Source: an uncultured Thermoanaerobaculia bacterium (lineage in GTDB: Bacteria > Acidobacteriota > Thermoanaerobaculia > Multivoradales > Multivoraceae). From it: 64,000 bases of DNA. Below, piece by piece: positions 22,301-32,573 of this stretch. The first letter of the stretch is position 1. Every line of letters begins with the position of its first letter. Location of the stretch: positions 806,001 to 870,000 of the forward strand of contig CATOTG010000006.1 of the NCBI GenBank assembly GCA_951813015.1. Reading direction: 5' to 3'. The notes under the pieces are model-generated. The model searched no databases, had not been told where the DNA came from, and worked only from the letters and a program-made list of their open reading frames with translations. The translations under genes and the position numbers were made by a program.

Positions 22301-22590
22301 ATCGATGGCCCGGGAACGTAAGAGAACTTCGAAACGCGATCGAGAGCGCGGTGGCGCTCGGTGAAGGCCCGGAGATCACGGCCGAGATGCTGAAACTCCC
22401 GATGGACCGAATGAGCCCGTCCAGGAGAGACCGGGACAGCTATCACCGAAAGCTCGAACGGTACCGGCGAGGCCTGATACGAAAGGCGCTGATGGAGGCT
22501 GGCGGGAACCAGGCGCGCGCGGCGCGCTCTCTCGGCATGAGCCGGCAGGCGCTGTCGTACCTGGTGAGGAAGCTGAGGTACTCCCTCTGA
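19297..22590 (+). CDS. large sigma-54-dependent transcriptional activator with TPR-like sensor region
   Basis: 1097 residues. The first 230 residues show no known sensor; there is no phospho-acceptor receiver, GAF or PAS domain. Residues of about 230-600 are helical repeats rich in Ala/Leu/Arg that look like TPRs (for example AFLDIGRFEAALELVERSRR). After a beta-rich segment comes an AAA+ domain from about residue 790: Walker A GESGTGKELLARR, the sigma-54 contact loop as GSFTGA (usual GAFTGA), Walker B GGTVFLDEIAELP and the arginine-finger region EDLYYRLRV. A Fis-type helix-turn-helix ends the protein (NQARAARSLGMSRQALSYLVRKL). It is expected to open sigma-54 promoters in response to a ligand or protein sensed by the repeats. 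GTG start overlaps the aroA stop (4 bp). Confidence 0.88.
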   Translation: MTAVHRIRHQSLAPVAEDAGAVGLAECNLTDRERAALLLQGAALLTHLRAAGWRLESWEGLLVDARGVLRVGSGMVTAGPDERPAQVVLRRFASLLFGSVKMPGRSAARAGLRPVVAAWRDLLMPLPAESLVVDVLDHSPFLWSSEYGNARRSLLAVHEHAESEEVVVVGHSRWRRSLLRAVGADAQRLSIVVGGDEARDHWLGDSASGGPIDWIARGDWRRAVDESPRAVSTEPGERSAVARAFLDIGRFEAALELVERSRRTDDVLIRLQGLVRMGRMAAARRALTALEGRRLAGAAKLDLCEEAIRLHAAAARPAQVRAWAKEALESAVGPHAGRGRALALLAMREVDEVVETDSAAGPGSPVDPEGEPGDWTACLARASLARDAGDFEVAEQELATALGRFRRDLPVHDRASLWNELATHRLSVDDWAGAERAARVSVRLFRHCDGPARRSVAHGNLAEARIRSGRLSGVRETIDTLQRVSLMAGSATGIVDARQLEARLDLAEGRWSAALECSRSALDESGKRQLRGGRLRALHLLSGRALVHLGRTQEAGEELLAALPSPVSDGLAGVRTGRDVLAATLLLAGLREEARAVAAGSACAGLWETVSEDRAPDPADWQRLEEQGAYHSAMAIHDLVCLGVENVPARLLASAVDTLSEAGAEPLAHRVDAARQGPWRALGAFLDAGELDARAFRSLLSSAGHPEARIVVHESRDGGEPDGFTEVLLEGPGGGEEFSVGVPAGRLVLSADGIEEPTRAILAVIAGRTPPTLGRRREVVEVAEAKESAAPRMLGRSKALLAAQERIEKLAVHDLPVLILGESGTGKELLARRLHDSSARASGPWQAVNCAALPEGLVMSDLFGHRRGSFTGAESDRVGVFESGDGGTVFLDEIAELPLAVQAVLLRTLQEGEIRRVGESHVRRVDFRLVSATHRDLRAMVEAGEFREDLYYRLRVASVEAPALRDRDEDIMLLAHHFLGSFSGDREERRFSEDARRGIREYRWPGNVRELRNAIESAVALGEGPEITAEMLKLPMDRMSPSRRDRDSYHRKLERYRRGLIRKALMEAGGNQARAARSLGMSRQALSYLVRKLRYSL

Positions 22591-22696
22591 GAAGTCGATA
22601 TGCGACTTGGTCTTGCGGCGCTTCTGCTAAGGTCCGGCGAACCCTTCCATGGAGGAACAGGGGAAGCGAAACCAGTGCGACGAGGGGAGTACAGAC

Positions 22697-23647
22697 GTGA
22701 GTGCAGCGGCTGCTGGAAGACAGAAGATGTTGACATTGAGTGAGGTCGCCCGCCGGGCGGGCGTCTCCATGGCCACGGCGCAGCGGTACAAGAAGCTGCA
22801 CCAGGACCTGATCCCGACCGAGGGCGAGGGACGCAGGCAGCGATACGGGATCCCTGCGGTCAAGATGTTCAGGGACTGGAAGAAGGAAGGCGTTTCGAAG
22901 CGTGGAGCCACGGGTCCCAAGCGGAGCCCCGCGAAACCGGCGAAGGCTGCTGCCGGCGGGGCGCCGCTTCTGACGCTTTCGAGCATCAGCGGGCAGACGG
23001 GCATTTCCTATCCGACCCTGCAGCGCTACGTGAAGCTGTTTGGCGACCGGATCCCGCACGAGGGCGAAGGGCGCAAGCGGCGCTACCATCCGGACTCGGT
23101 CGCGGTGTTCCTCCAGCTTCGGGCGGAGAGCAAGCCGGGGCGCAAACCCAAGGCAGAGGCGGCAGAGGCGCCCAAGGCCCCGGCCAGGAAGAGGAAAGCC
23201 CCGGCGAAGGCAGCTCCCAGGAGCGCCCCGGCCGCAGAACTCCTGACGCTCACTGCAATTGGCAAGCAGACGGGAATCTCCGGCCCGACGCTTCAGCGCT
23301 ACATCAAGTTGCACCTGGACCGGATTCCACACGAGGGCGAGGGCCGCAAGCGTCGCTACCGGCCGGAAGCCGTGGAGGTGTTCAATGAGATCCGGTCGCA
23401 GAGCAAGCGGGGCCGGAAGCCGAAGGCCGCCGAGCCCCCGAAGCCGAAGAAGGCGCCCGCTCCGCCGAGCAGGCGGAAGGCGCCGGCGCCCAAGGCCCCC
23501 GCGCCCAAGGCCCCCGCGCCGCGAACCGGTTCCCCCGGCGCTCTGAGCGGCATCGAGAGCCGTCTGGCCACTCTGGAGGCCCAGGTGAGTCAGGTGCTGA
23601 AGAAGCTCGAAGAACCGATCACGATCACGCTCCGGACCGACCGCTAG
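22697..23647 (+). CDS. protein with three tandem MerR-like HTH domains and basic K/A/P-rich linkers
   Basis: 316 residues from the GTG at 22697, which has GGGGAG upstream; an in-frame ATG at 22649 has no such site. Three units repeat the same pattern: LTL(S/T)xI/V, a helix-turn-helix (QTGIS-x-PTLQRY in units 2 and 3, RAGVSMATAQRY in unit 1), then a wing IPxEGEGRxxRY and a short helix. They begin near residues 12, 93 and 182. The linkers are rich in Lys, Ala and Pro, like histone H1 tails, and contain GRKPK, similar to AT-hook cores. The C-terminal 35 residues form a coiled coil (IESRLATLEAQVSQVLKKLEE), suggesting oligomers. It probably binds several DNA sites at once, as a regulator or nucleoid protein. 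Specific targets are unknown. Confidence 0.75.
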   Translation: MSAAAAGRQKMLTLSEVARRAGVSMATAQRYKKLHQDLIPTEGEGRRQRYGIPAVKMFRDWKKEGVSKRGATGPKRSPAKPAKAAAGGAPLLTLSSISGQTGISYPTLQRYVKLFGDRIPHEGEGRKRRYHPDSVAVFLQLRAESKPGRKPKAEAAEAPKAPARKRKAPAKAAPRSAPAAELLTLTAIGKQTGISGPTLQRYIKLHLDRIPHEGEGRKRRYRPEAVEVFNEIRSQSKRGRKPKAAEPPKPKKAPAPPSRRKAPAPKAPAPKAPAPRTGSPGALSGIESRLATLEAQVSQVLKKLEEPITITLRTDR

Positions 23648-23670
23648 CAGTCTGTGGGACTTGGGTGAAA
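23644..23670 (+). repeat. dispersed repeat copy A (TAGCAGTCTGT...)
   Basis: Starting at the TAG stop of the triple-HTH gene, the sequence CGCTAGCAGTCTGT, one variable base, GGACTT, then GG recurs almost identically at 61744-61770 right after the ndk stop codon. Two copies at the 3' ends of unrelated genes, each followed by lower-GC accessory sequence, suggest the end of a mobile element or a target-site preference. Confidence 0.55.
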
Positions 23671-23689
23671 TGGTCCCGCAAGACTGGAC

Positions 23690-23960
23690 AGGTGGCTAAG
23701 GTGTACTCCTCTCCTGACGGCGGATGTGCCGCGGGTGCGTTGCGCGGAGCACGGAGTGCACACGATCGGCGTGCCGTGGTCTGGCGCGTCGCGGCCCGGC
23801 GTCCGCGTGTCGCTGTCCTGGCGTGGACGAGACGTCGTTTCAGAGGCGTCACGAGTACGTGACGGTGGTGGCGGACATCGTCTCGGCGGACTCGACCTCT
23901 ACCCCGATTCGCTCACATTCCACACGAAACCCTGAAGGCCCGCATATCTGGTTGCTACCG
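23690..23960 (+). pseudogene. remnant of an ISL3-family transposase
   Basis: Two short stretches in different frames resemble ISL3 transposases: near 23723-23800 VPRVRCAEHGVHTIGVPW, like the N-terminal zinc-binding part, and near 23826-23890 VDETSFQRRHEYVTVVAD, like the start of the DDE domain. The region between them and everything after is missing or scrambled, leaving about 270 bp of a gene normally over 1.2 kb. It is not functional. The stretch 23960-24005 holds nothing recognisable. Lower GC than the flanking housekeeping genes marks this as an accessory patch. Confidence 0.6.
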
Positions 23961-24005
23961 CGACCGCTCCTCGATCCTATGGGATCGACAAGAGCATCTT
24001 GCGTG

Positions 24006-24374
24006 ATGCCGCAGTACAGGGCGAAAATGGTTTTCGTGGATCCGAGTTCGTCTTCGGATGCGGACAGAGAAGAACATGCGAAGGTGATTGCGGGCTATGT
24101 TCCTCGAATGGCCTCTGAACTTGAGCGTCTCGCTTTCGAGGCAGAACGCCGCGGCGACCAGAGGATGCTATCTCGCCTCGCGTCGCTTGTGGAAGAGACC
24201 ATCAGGATTGACGTTCTCGGCGGAGCGAGGGTCGCTTCCCGCCCAAGCTGGTCGTCGCCTCCAGATGATCCCAGCCCCTGGGGTACAGGGGTTCGAGGGC
24301 TCCGCCTTCTCGCCGCAGGCTCATGCCGGCTTGGCCGGTCACGCGGCCGACAGGCCGGCATCCGGGGTGGGTGA
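24006..24374 (+). CDS. small hypothetical protein, possibly chimeric at its 3' end
   Basis: 122 residues from an ATG. The first 75 residues form a plausible helical protein (SELERLAFEAERRGDQRMLSRL, LVEETIRIDVLGG). The last 45 residues overlap the convergent 3' end of thiL and may be only its antisense frame. Base composition of the first half is clearly lower in GC than the neighbours, like the adjoining transposase remnant. It could be cargo of the decayed element. Function unknown. Confidence 0.35.
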   Translation: MPQYRAKMVFVDPSSSSDADREEHAKVIAGYVPRMASELERLAFEAERRGDQRMLSRLASLVEETIRIDVLGGARVASRPSWSSPPDDPSPWGTGVRGLRLLAAGSCRLGRSRGRQAGIRGG

Positions 24375-25220
24375 AGCCCGCGTTGGGTGGCAGGGTGAAG
24401 AGGAGGACGTAGTCCTCGCCGCCGCCGAGGACGCAGGCGACGGGGTCGAGTTCCAGGTAGCCGGCCAGCCGGCGGGCGTCCGGGCGGAGGACGAGTTCCT
24501 GCTCGTGCAGGACGCAGCCGGCGCCGCTTGAGCGGCAGAGGCGCGCGGCGTCGACGGCCAGACCGTCCGAGATGTCGATTGCCGCTCCGGGAGGAGACCG
24601 CTTTCCCAGGGCCAGTCCAAGCTCGAGCTGAGGTCGAGGCTCGAGGTGCCGGCGCACGACCCGGCTCGCGGCTCGCGCGAGGTCGGATGGCAGATCGGCC
24701 GGCAACCGGGGTTTGCGCCCGGCAATCCGGGCGCCGCGCAGGACCAGCTCGAGTCCCAGCGCGGATTCGCCGACGGCGCCGCCGACCCAGAGGTCGTCGC
24801 CGGGGCGGGCGGCGCCGCGGGCGAGAGGAGAGCCGTCTGCCGGCACTTCCCCGATCACCGTCAGGCTGGCGTCCAGGCGCCCCGGCGCCCCGGGGCGGGC
24901 GGTATCGCCGCCGATCAGCTCGATTCCGTAGCGCCGGCTGCGGCGCACCAGGGCGGCCAGAAACCGTCGCGCCGTCCTGTCGTCGTCGACGCCCAGGGCC
25001 AGGAGGGCCCAGCGCGGTTCGGCGCCGGTCGCGGCGAGGTCGGAGAGGCTGACCGCGAGGAGCCGGCGCGCGGCCGCCGCGGGGTCGAGATCGATTGGAA
25101 AGTGGACATTCGCGCGCTGGGTGTCCACGCTGAGGGCGAACGTCCGACCGCCCCACTCGAGCAGGGCCGCGTCGTCGCCGATTCGGTCGCCGGAACCCGC
25201 GAGGTTCGCCAGCCAGGCGG

Positions 25221-25245
<25 letters not shown>
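24202..25245 (-). CDS. thiL: thiamine-monophosphate kinase
   Basis: 347 residues. Phosphorylates thiamine monophosphate to the active diphosphate. Family blocks: GIGDDAALLEWGG-like IGDDAAL near residue 22, LSVDTQRANVHF (usual D-T/M-x-V-x-x-x-H-F), RLLAVSLSDLAATGAEP, ELIGGDTARPG, AIDISDGLAVDAARLC, VLGGGEDYVLLFT and the terminal PLYPRGWDH. About 18 residues after GWDH are extra compared with the usual end of the family, in the zone that adjoins the accessory patch, so the original stop may have been lost. The start overlaps the lon stop by 25 bp. Confidence 0.93.
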
Positions 25246-27617
<2,372 letters not shown>

Positions 27618-27782
27618 GTCGCCACGCTAGCAGTGTGCGCGGCAGAAACGGGTGCGCCGGCCTGCCGTCCGTGCGCCCGATGACGGGCGCGCGGACTGGT
27701 TCACGGGTCGCGCCAGGCGCGCCCCGGGTTCTGGCCGGCTTCCGAGACTTGCCGCGCGGCGAAGCGGCGGCCGCTGCTGCGC

Positions 27783-28247
<465 letters not shown>

Positions 28248-28344
28248 GGCCGGGTGCCGGCTGCCAGCGGGTGAACGCTACCACCCGGCACTGCGGCGGG
28301 CGCCGGCGCCGCACATCAAGCGGCCCCGAACCTGCCTCCCGGCT

Positions 28345-28376
28345 GAGGTCCGCTGGACCTCGCGCCGTTGTAACAT
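28345..28376 (+). promoter_or_regulatory. palindrome overlapping the putative hrcA promoter
   Basis: GAGGTCC-GCT-GGACCTC (28345-28361) is a perfect 7-bp inverted repeat. TAACAT at 28371-28376 could be a -10 element, which would put the palindrome over the -35 region (28348-28353). The usual CIRCE operator for HrcA (TTAGCACTC with its inverted copy) is not present. The palindrome is therefore a candidate operator, for HrcA or another repressor. No experimental support. Confidence 0.4.
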
Positions 28377-28385
28377 GCGGCGCCC

Positions 28386-29426
28386 ATGAACCGCGCATAC
28401 GACGAGCTCAGCGAGCGCGACCGGGAGATCCTGCGCGAGGTAATCGCCACCTACCTCTCTTCCGGCGAGCCGGTTTCTTCGCGGCGAGTCGCGAAGGACC
28501 GGCAGATCCAGCTCTCCGCGGCCACGATCCGCAACGTGATGGCCGATCTGGAGGACATGGGATACCTCCGCCAACCGCACGTTTCGGCGGGGCGCCTGCC
28601 GACCGAGGCCGGTTTCCACCTCTTCATCGACGACCTGATGCTGGCGGAGAAGGTGAGCGACGACGATCGCCGGTTGATCGAGGATCGGCTGCAGACCGCC
28701 GGCGGCACGGGACAGGAACTCACGGAAGAGACCTCCAAGCTGCTCTCCGAGCTTTCGCACCACGTCGGCGTCGTGCTTACGCCGGCTCTCGGATCCGCGG
28801 TGTTGCGGGCGATCGACTTCGTGCCGCTCAGCGGCCGCAAGGTGCTCTGCGTGGTCGTTGCCGAGAGCGGGTTCGTGGAGAACAAGCTCGTGGTCACGGA
28901 CGAGTTGATTCCGCGCGAAGACCTGGTGCGCATTTCAAACTACCTGACCGAGAACTACGCCGGGCGGACCCTGTTGGAGATCCGCGAGGAACTGCTCCGC
29001 ATGATGAGCGACGAGCGGGCGCGCCTGGACGAGTTGCTGCACCGCGCCATCGAACTGGCCCGGGACGGCATGAACATGGGCCACGCGCCCTCGCTGGTCG
29101 CCTCGGGGACGCACAGCCTGTTCGAAGCGTTGCCGAACATCTCGCGCATCGAGGGCATGTTCCAGATGTTCGCGGAGCGTGCCCGCCTGGCGGGTCTGCT
29201 GAACCGTTGTCTCGACGCGGATGGCGTCCGCGTGGTGCTCGGTCAGGATTCGCGGCTGACGGAGGAACTCGGCTTCGGCCTCGTCGTGCGCGGCTACCGG
29301 GCCGGGAACGGCGTCAGCGGGTCGGTGGCCGTGGTCGGGCCGGCGCGCATGGAGTATCCGCGCATGGTGCCCCTGGTGAACTATCTGGGTGAGCGCCTCT
29401 CCGAGGCCCTGGCCGGCGGTGTCTAG
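28386..29426 (+). CDS. hrcA: heat-inducible transcription repressor HrcA
   Basis: 346 residues. The N-terminal winged helix shows LSERDREILREVIATYLSSGEPVSSRRVA, LSAATIRNVMADLEDMGYLRQPHVSAGRLPTE, a near-diagnostic HrcA block. The remainder is the GAF-like and dimerisation part (LTPALGSAVLRAIDFVPLSG, GSVAVVGPARMEYPRMVPLVNYL). HrcA represses chaperone genes and is kept active by GroEL. It heads an operon with grpE and dnaJ; dnaK and groEL are not in the window. Confidence 0.96.
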   Translation: MNRAYDELSERDREILREVIATYLSSGEPVSSRRVAKDRQIQLSAATIRNVMADLEDMGYLRQPHVSAGRLPTEAGFHLFIDDLMLAEKVSDDDRRLIEDRLQTAGGTGQELTEETSKLLSELSHHVGVVLTPALGSAVLRAIDFVPLSGRKVLCVVVAESGFVENKLVVTDELIPREDLVRISNYLTENYAGRTLLEIREELLRMMSDERARLDELLHRAIELARDGMNMGHAPSLVASGTHSLFEALPNISRIEGMFQMFAERARLAGLLNRCLDADGVRVVLGQDSRLTEELGFGLVVRGYRAGNGVSGSVAVVGPARMEYPRMVPLVNYLGERLSEALAGGV

Positions 29427-29448
29427 CAGCCAATCGGGAGCGTGAAGG

Positions 29449-30099
29449 ATGACAGTGGAGCCGAAGGAGCGACCTGAAGGTCAGGTCGCCGGACAGGACA
29501 GCCCCGAGGCGGAAGTCCGTGCGCCGGCCGACGGCGAGCCGCTCGACGCGGCCGGGGAGGAGGGTGTCGCGACGCCCGACGCCCTTGAGCAGCTACGCGA
29601 CGAACTCACGGCGACCCGGGATCGGCTGCTGCGGGCACTGGCCGACTTGGACAACCAGCGCAAGAGGATGGACCGCGAGCGGCAACAGTTGCGCACGAGC
29701 TACCTCTCGGCGCCGCTGCGCGAGTTTCTGAACGTCGTCGACAATCTGGATCGGGCGCTTCAGGCCGAGGCCTCGGCGGACGACCTCCGCGCCGGCGTGG
29801 AGATGATCCGGCGGCAGATGACGGATCTCTTGCGCCGCTTCGACGTCGAACCGGTCAAGAGCCTGGACGCCGCCTTCGACCCGAACCTCCATGAGGCGGT
29901 CGCGCGAGAAGAGAGCACGGACGTCGACCAGCCCACCGTCGTGCAGGAACTCCGGAAGGGCTACACGATGCGGTCGACCCTGCTGCGAGCAGCGATGGTC
30001 CGGGTCGCGATGCCCTCGCCGGCCAGTGCGCCGCCGGACGGAGTCGAGACGCCGGACGGCGCCGGGGCCGAATCGGACGCCGCTGCCGGCGGCGGCTAG
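29449..30099 (+). CDS. grpE: nucleotide exchange factor GrpE
   Basis: 216 residues. An acidic, Pro/Glu/Asp-rich N-terminal tail of about 50 residues precedes the long helix (LEQLRDELTATRDRLLRALADLDNQRKRM) and the beta-wing domain with FDPNLHEAV and VVQELRKGYTMRSTLLRAAMVRVA, the C-terminal GrpE signature. GrpE dimers release ADP from DnaK. The C-terminal 25 residues are low-complexity. It sits 22 bp after hrcA and 6 bp before dnaJ. Confidence 0.96.
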   Translation: MTVEPKERPEGQVAGQDSPEAEVRAPADGEPLDAAGEEGVATPDALEQLRDELTATRDRLLRALADLDNQRKRMDRERQQLRTSYLSAPLREFLNVVDNLDRALQAEASADDLRAGVEMIRRQMTDLLRRFDVEPVKSLDAAFDPNLHEAVAREESTDVDQPTVVQELRKGYTMRSTLLRAAMVRVAMPSPASAPPDGVETPDGAGAESDAAAGGG

Positions 30100-31290
<1,191 letters not shown>

Positions 31291-31309
31291 CAGCCGTTCG
31301 AGGCGGCCT

Positions 31310-31990
31310 GTGATCCACCTGCTGGTCGACGGCGAGGAACTCGACCGCGACTCGGTCGAGGTCGAGGGCGCCGACTACCGGCACCTGTTTCGCGCCCGTC
31401 GCCTGAAAATCGGCGATCGGGTGCGTCTCGTCGACGGCCGGGGCGGGGCCCGCTGGTCGATTGTCGCCGGCGTCACCGCGGAACGGGCCCGGTTGGAGGT
31501 CGAGGGGCCGGCGCCGACCTTCGAGCCGGCCCGGCGGGTGGCGCTCTTCGTGTCCGTGGTGCGTCCCGAGCGTGCGGTGTGGTTGGTGGAGAAGGCGACC
31601 GAACTCGGCGTGAGGGAGTTGCAGTGGTTCGTCTCGGAGCGCACGAGCCGTGCGTTCACGGAACGTGCGGTGGCTCGGCAGGCGCGGGTCGCGAAGTCCG
31701 CGCTCGAACAGAGCGGGGGCGCCTGGTTGCCGCGGCTCGGCGCGCCGGTCGCCCTCGAGCAGGCGGGGATCTCTGCCGGAGCGGTCGTTCTGCATCCGGG
31801 CGCCGGGACCTCCCTGGCGGCGGTCTGCGGCATCCGAACCCTGGTGATCGGCCCCGAAGGCGGGTTCAGCGAGCGGGAGATTCAGTGGTTCGTCGACCGG
31901 GGGACCACGCTCGCGGACCTCGGCCCGCGTGTTCTGCGCGCGGAGACGGCCGCGGTCGCGGCGCTTGCCGTGGTCCTGGCCGGGTCGTGA
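31310..31990 (+). CDS. rsmE: 16S rRNA (uracil1498-N3)-methyltransferase
   Basis: 226 residues from a GTG. The N-terminal PUA-like part (DYRHLFRARRLKIGDRVRLVDGRG) precedes a SPOUT knot: LVEKATELGVRELQWFVSERT, the LVIGPEGGFSEREI AdoMet loop and LGPRVLRAETAAVAALAV. It methylates U1498 of 16S rRNA. It follows dnaJ by 19 bp, a linkage seen in many bacteria. Confidence 0.94.
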   Translation: MIHLLVDGEELDRDSVEVEGADYRHLFRARRLKIGDRVRLVDGRGGARWSIVAGVTAERARLEVEGPAPTFEPARRVALFVSVVRPERAVWLVEKATELGVRELQWFVSERTSRAFTERAVARQARVAKSALEQSGGAWLPRLGAPVALEQAGISAGAVVLHPGAGTSLAAVCGIRTLVIGPEGGFSEREIQWFVDRGTTLADLGPRVLRAETAAVAALAVVLAGS

Positions 31991-32024
31991 CGGCGCTAGT
32001 CTCCGAACCGCTGGAGGACCCACA

Positions 32025-32573
32025 GTGCGCGAGTCGAAATCGAAACGAAAGCGGAGTCCCAAGTCGGCCTACGACCGGGGACTGGACCTGCTCGCGCGGC
32101 GCATGCACTTCGCGGCCGAGATGCGGACGAAGCTCGCTCGCCGCGACTATCCGGAGGAGGAGGTCGATGGTGCGATCGAGCGCCTGGCTGCGGACGGCTA
32201 CCTGAACGAGCGCGAGGCCGCGCGGATGCTGGTCCGCTCGCTCAAGCGCCGCGGCTACGGCCGGCGGCGGCTCGAACTCGACCTGCGGCGACGCGGGGCG
32301 GAGGAGACGGCAGCGGCCGCCGCCCTCGAGCAGGTGGGCGACGAGGACGAACTGGAGCGGGCAGGGTCGGTGGCCGCGCGCTGGCGCCGGGCGCACCCGG
32401 GGCGGAACGTCCCCTCCCTGGCCCGGCATCTCGAGCGCCGCGGCTTCACTCCCCGTACTATTGGCGCCGTGCTGTTCGACTCGGCCGATGAGGCGGTCGA
32501 CCAAGGCGCTTCCCGCGGAAGCGGGGAAGCGGCAGGCAAGACGGCCGGAATGCGGGGACACAGCTCATGTTGA
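32025..32573 (+). CDS. recX: regulatory protein RecX
   Basis: 182 residues from a GTG with GGAGG nine bases upstream. Three-helix repeats typical of RecX are visible: AYDRGLDLLARRMHFAAEMRTKLARRDY, VDGAIERLAADGYLNEREAARMLV and LKRRGYGRRRLELDLRRRG, then FTPRTIGAVL. RecX modulates RecA filaments. recA is not in the window. The last codons overlap the alaS start by 7 bp. Confidence 0.85.
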   Translation: MRESKSKRKRSPKSAYDRGLDLLARRMHFAAEMRTKLARRDYPEEEVDGAIERLAADGYLNEREAARMLVRSLKRRGYGRRRLELDLRRRGAEETAAAAALEQVGDEDELERAGSVAARWRRAHPGRNVPSLARHLERRGFTPRTIGAVLFDSADEAVDQGASRGSGEAAGKTAGMRGHSSC

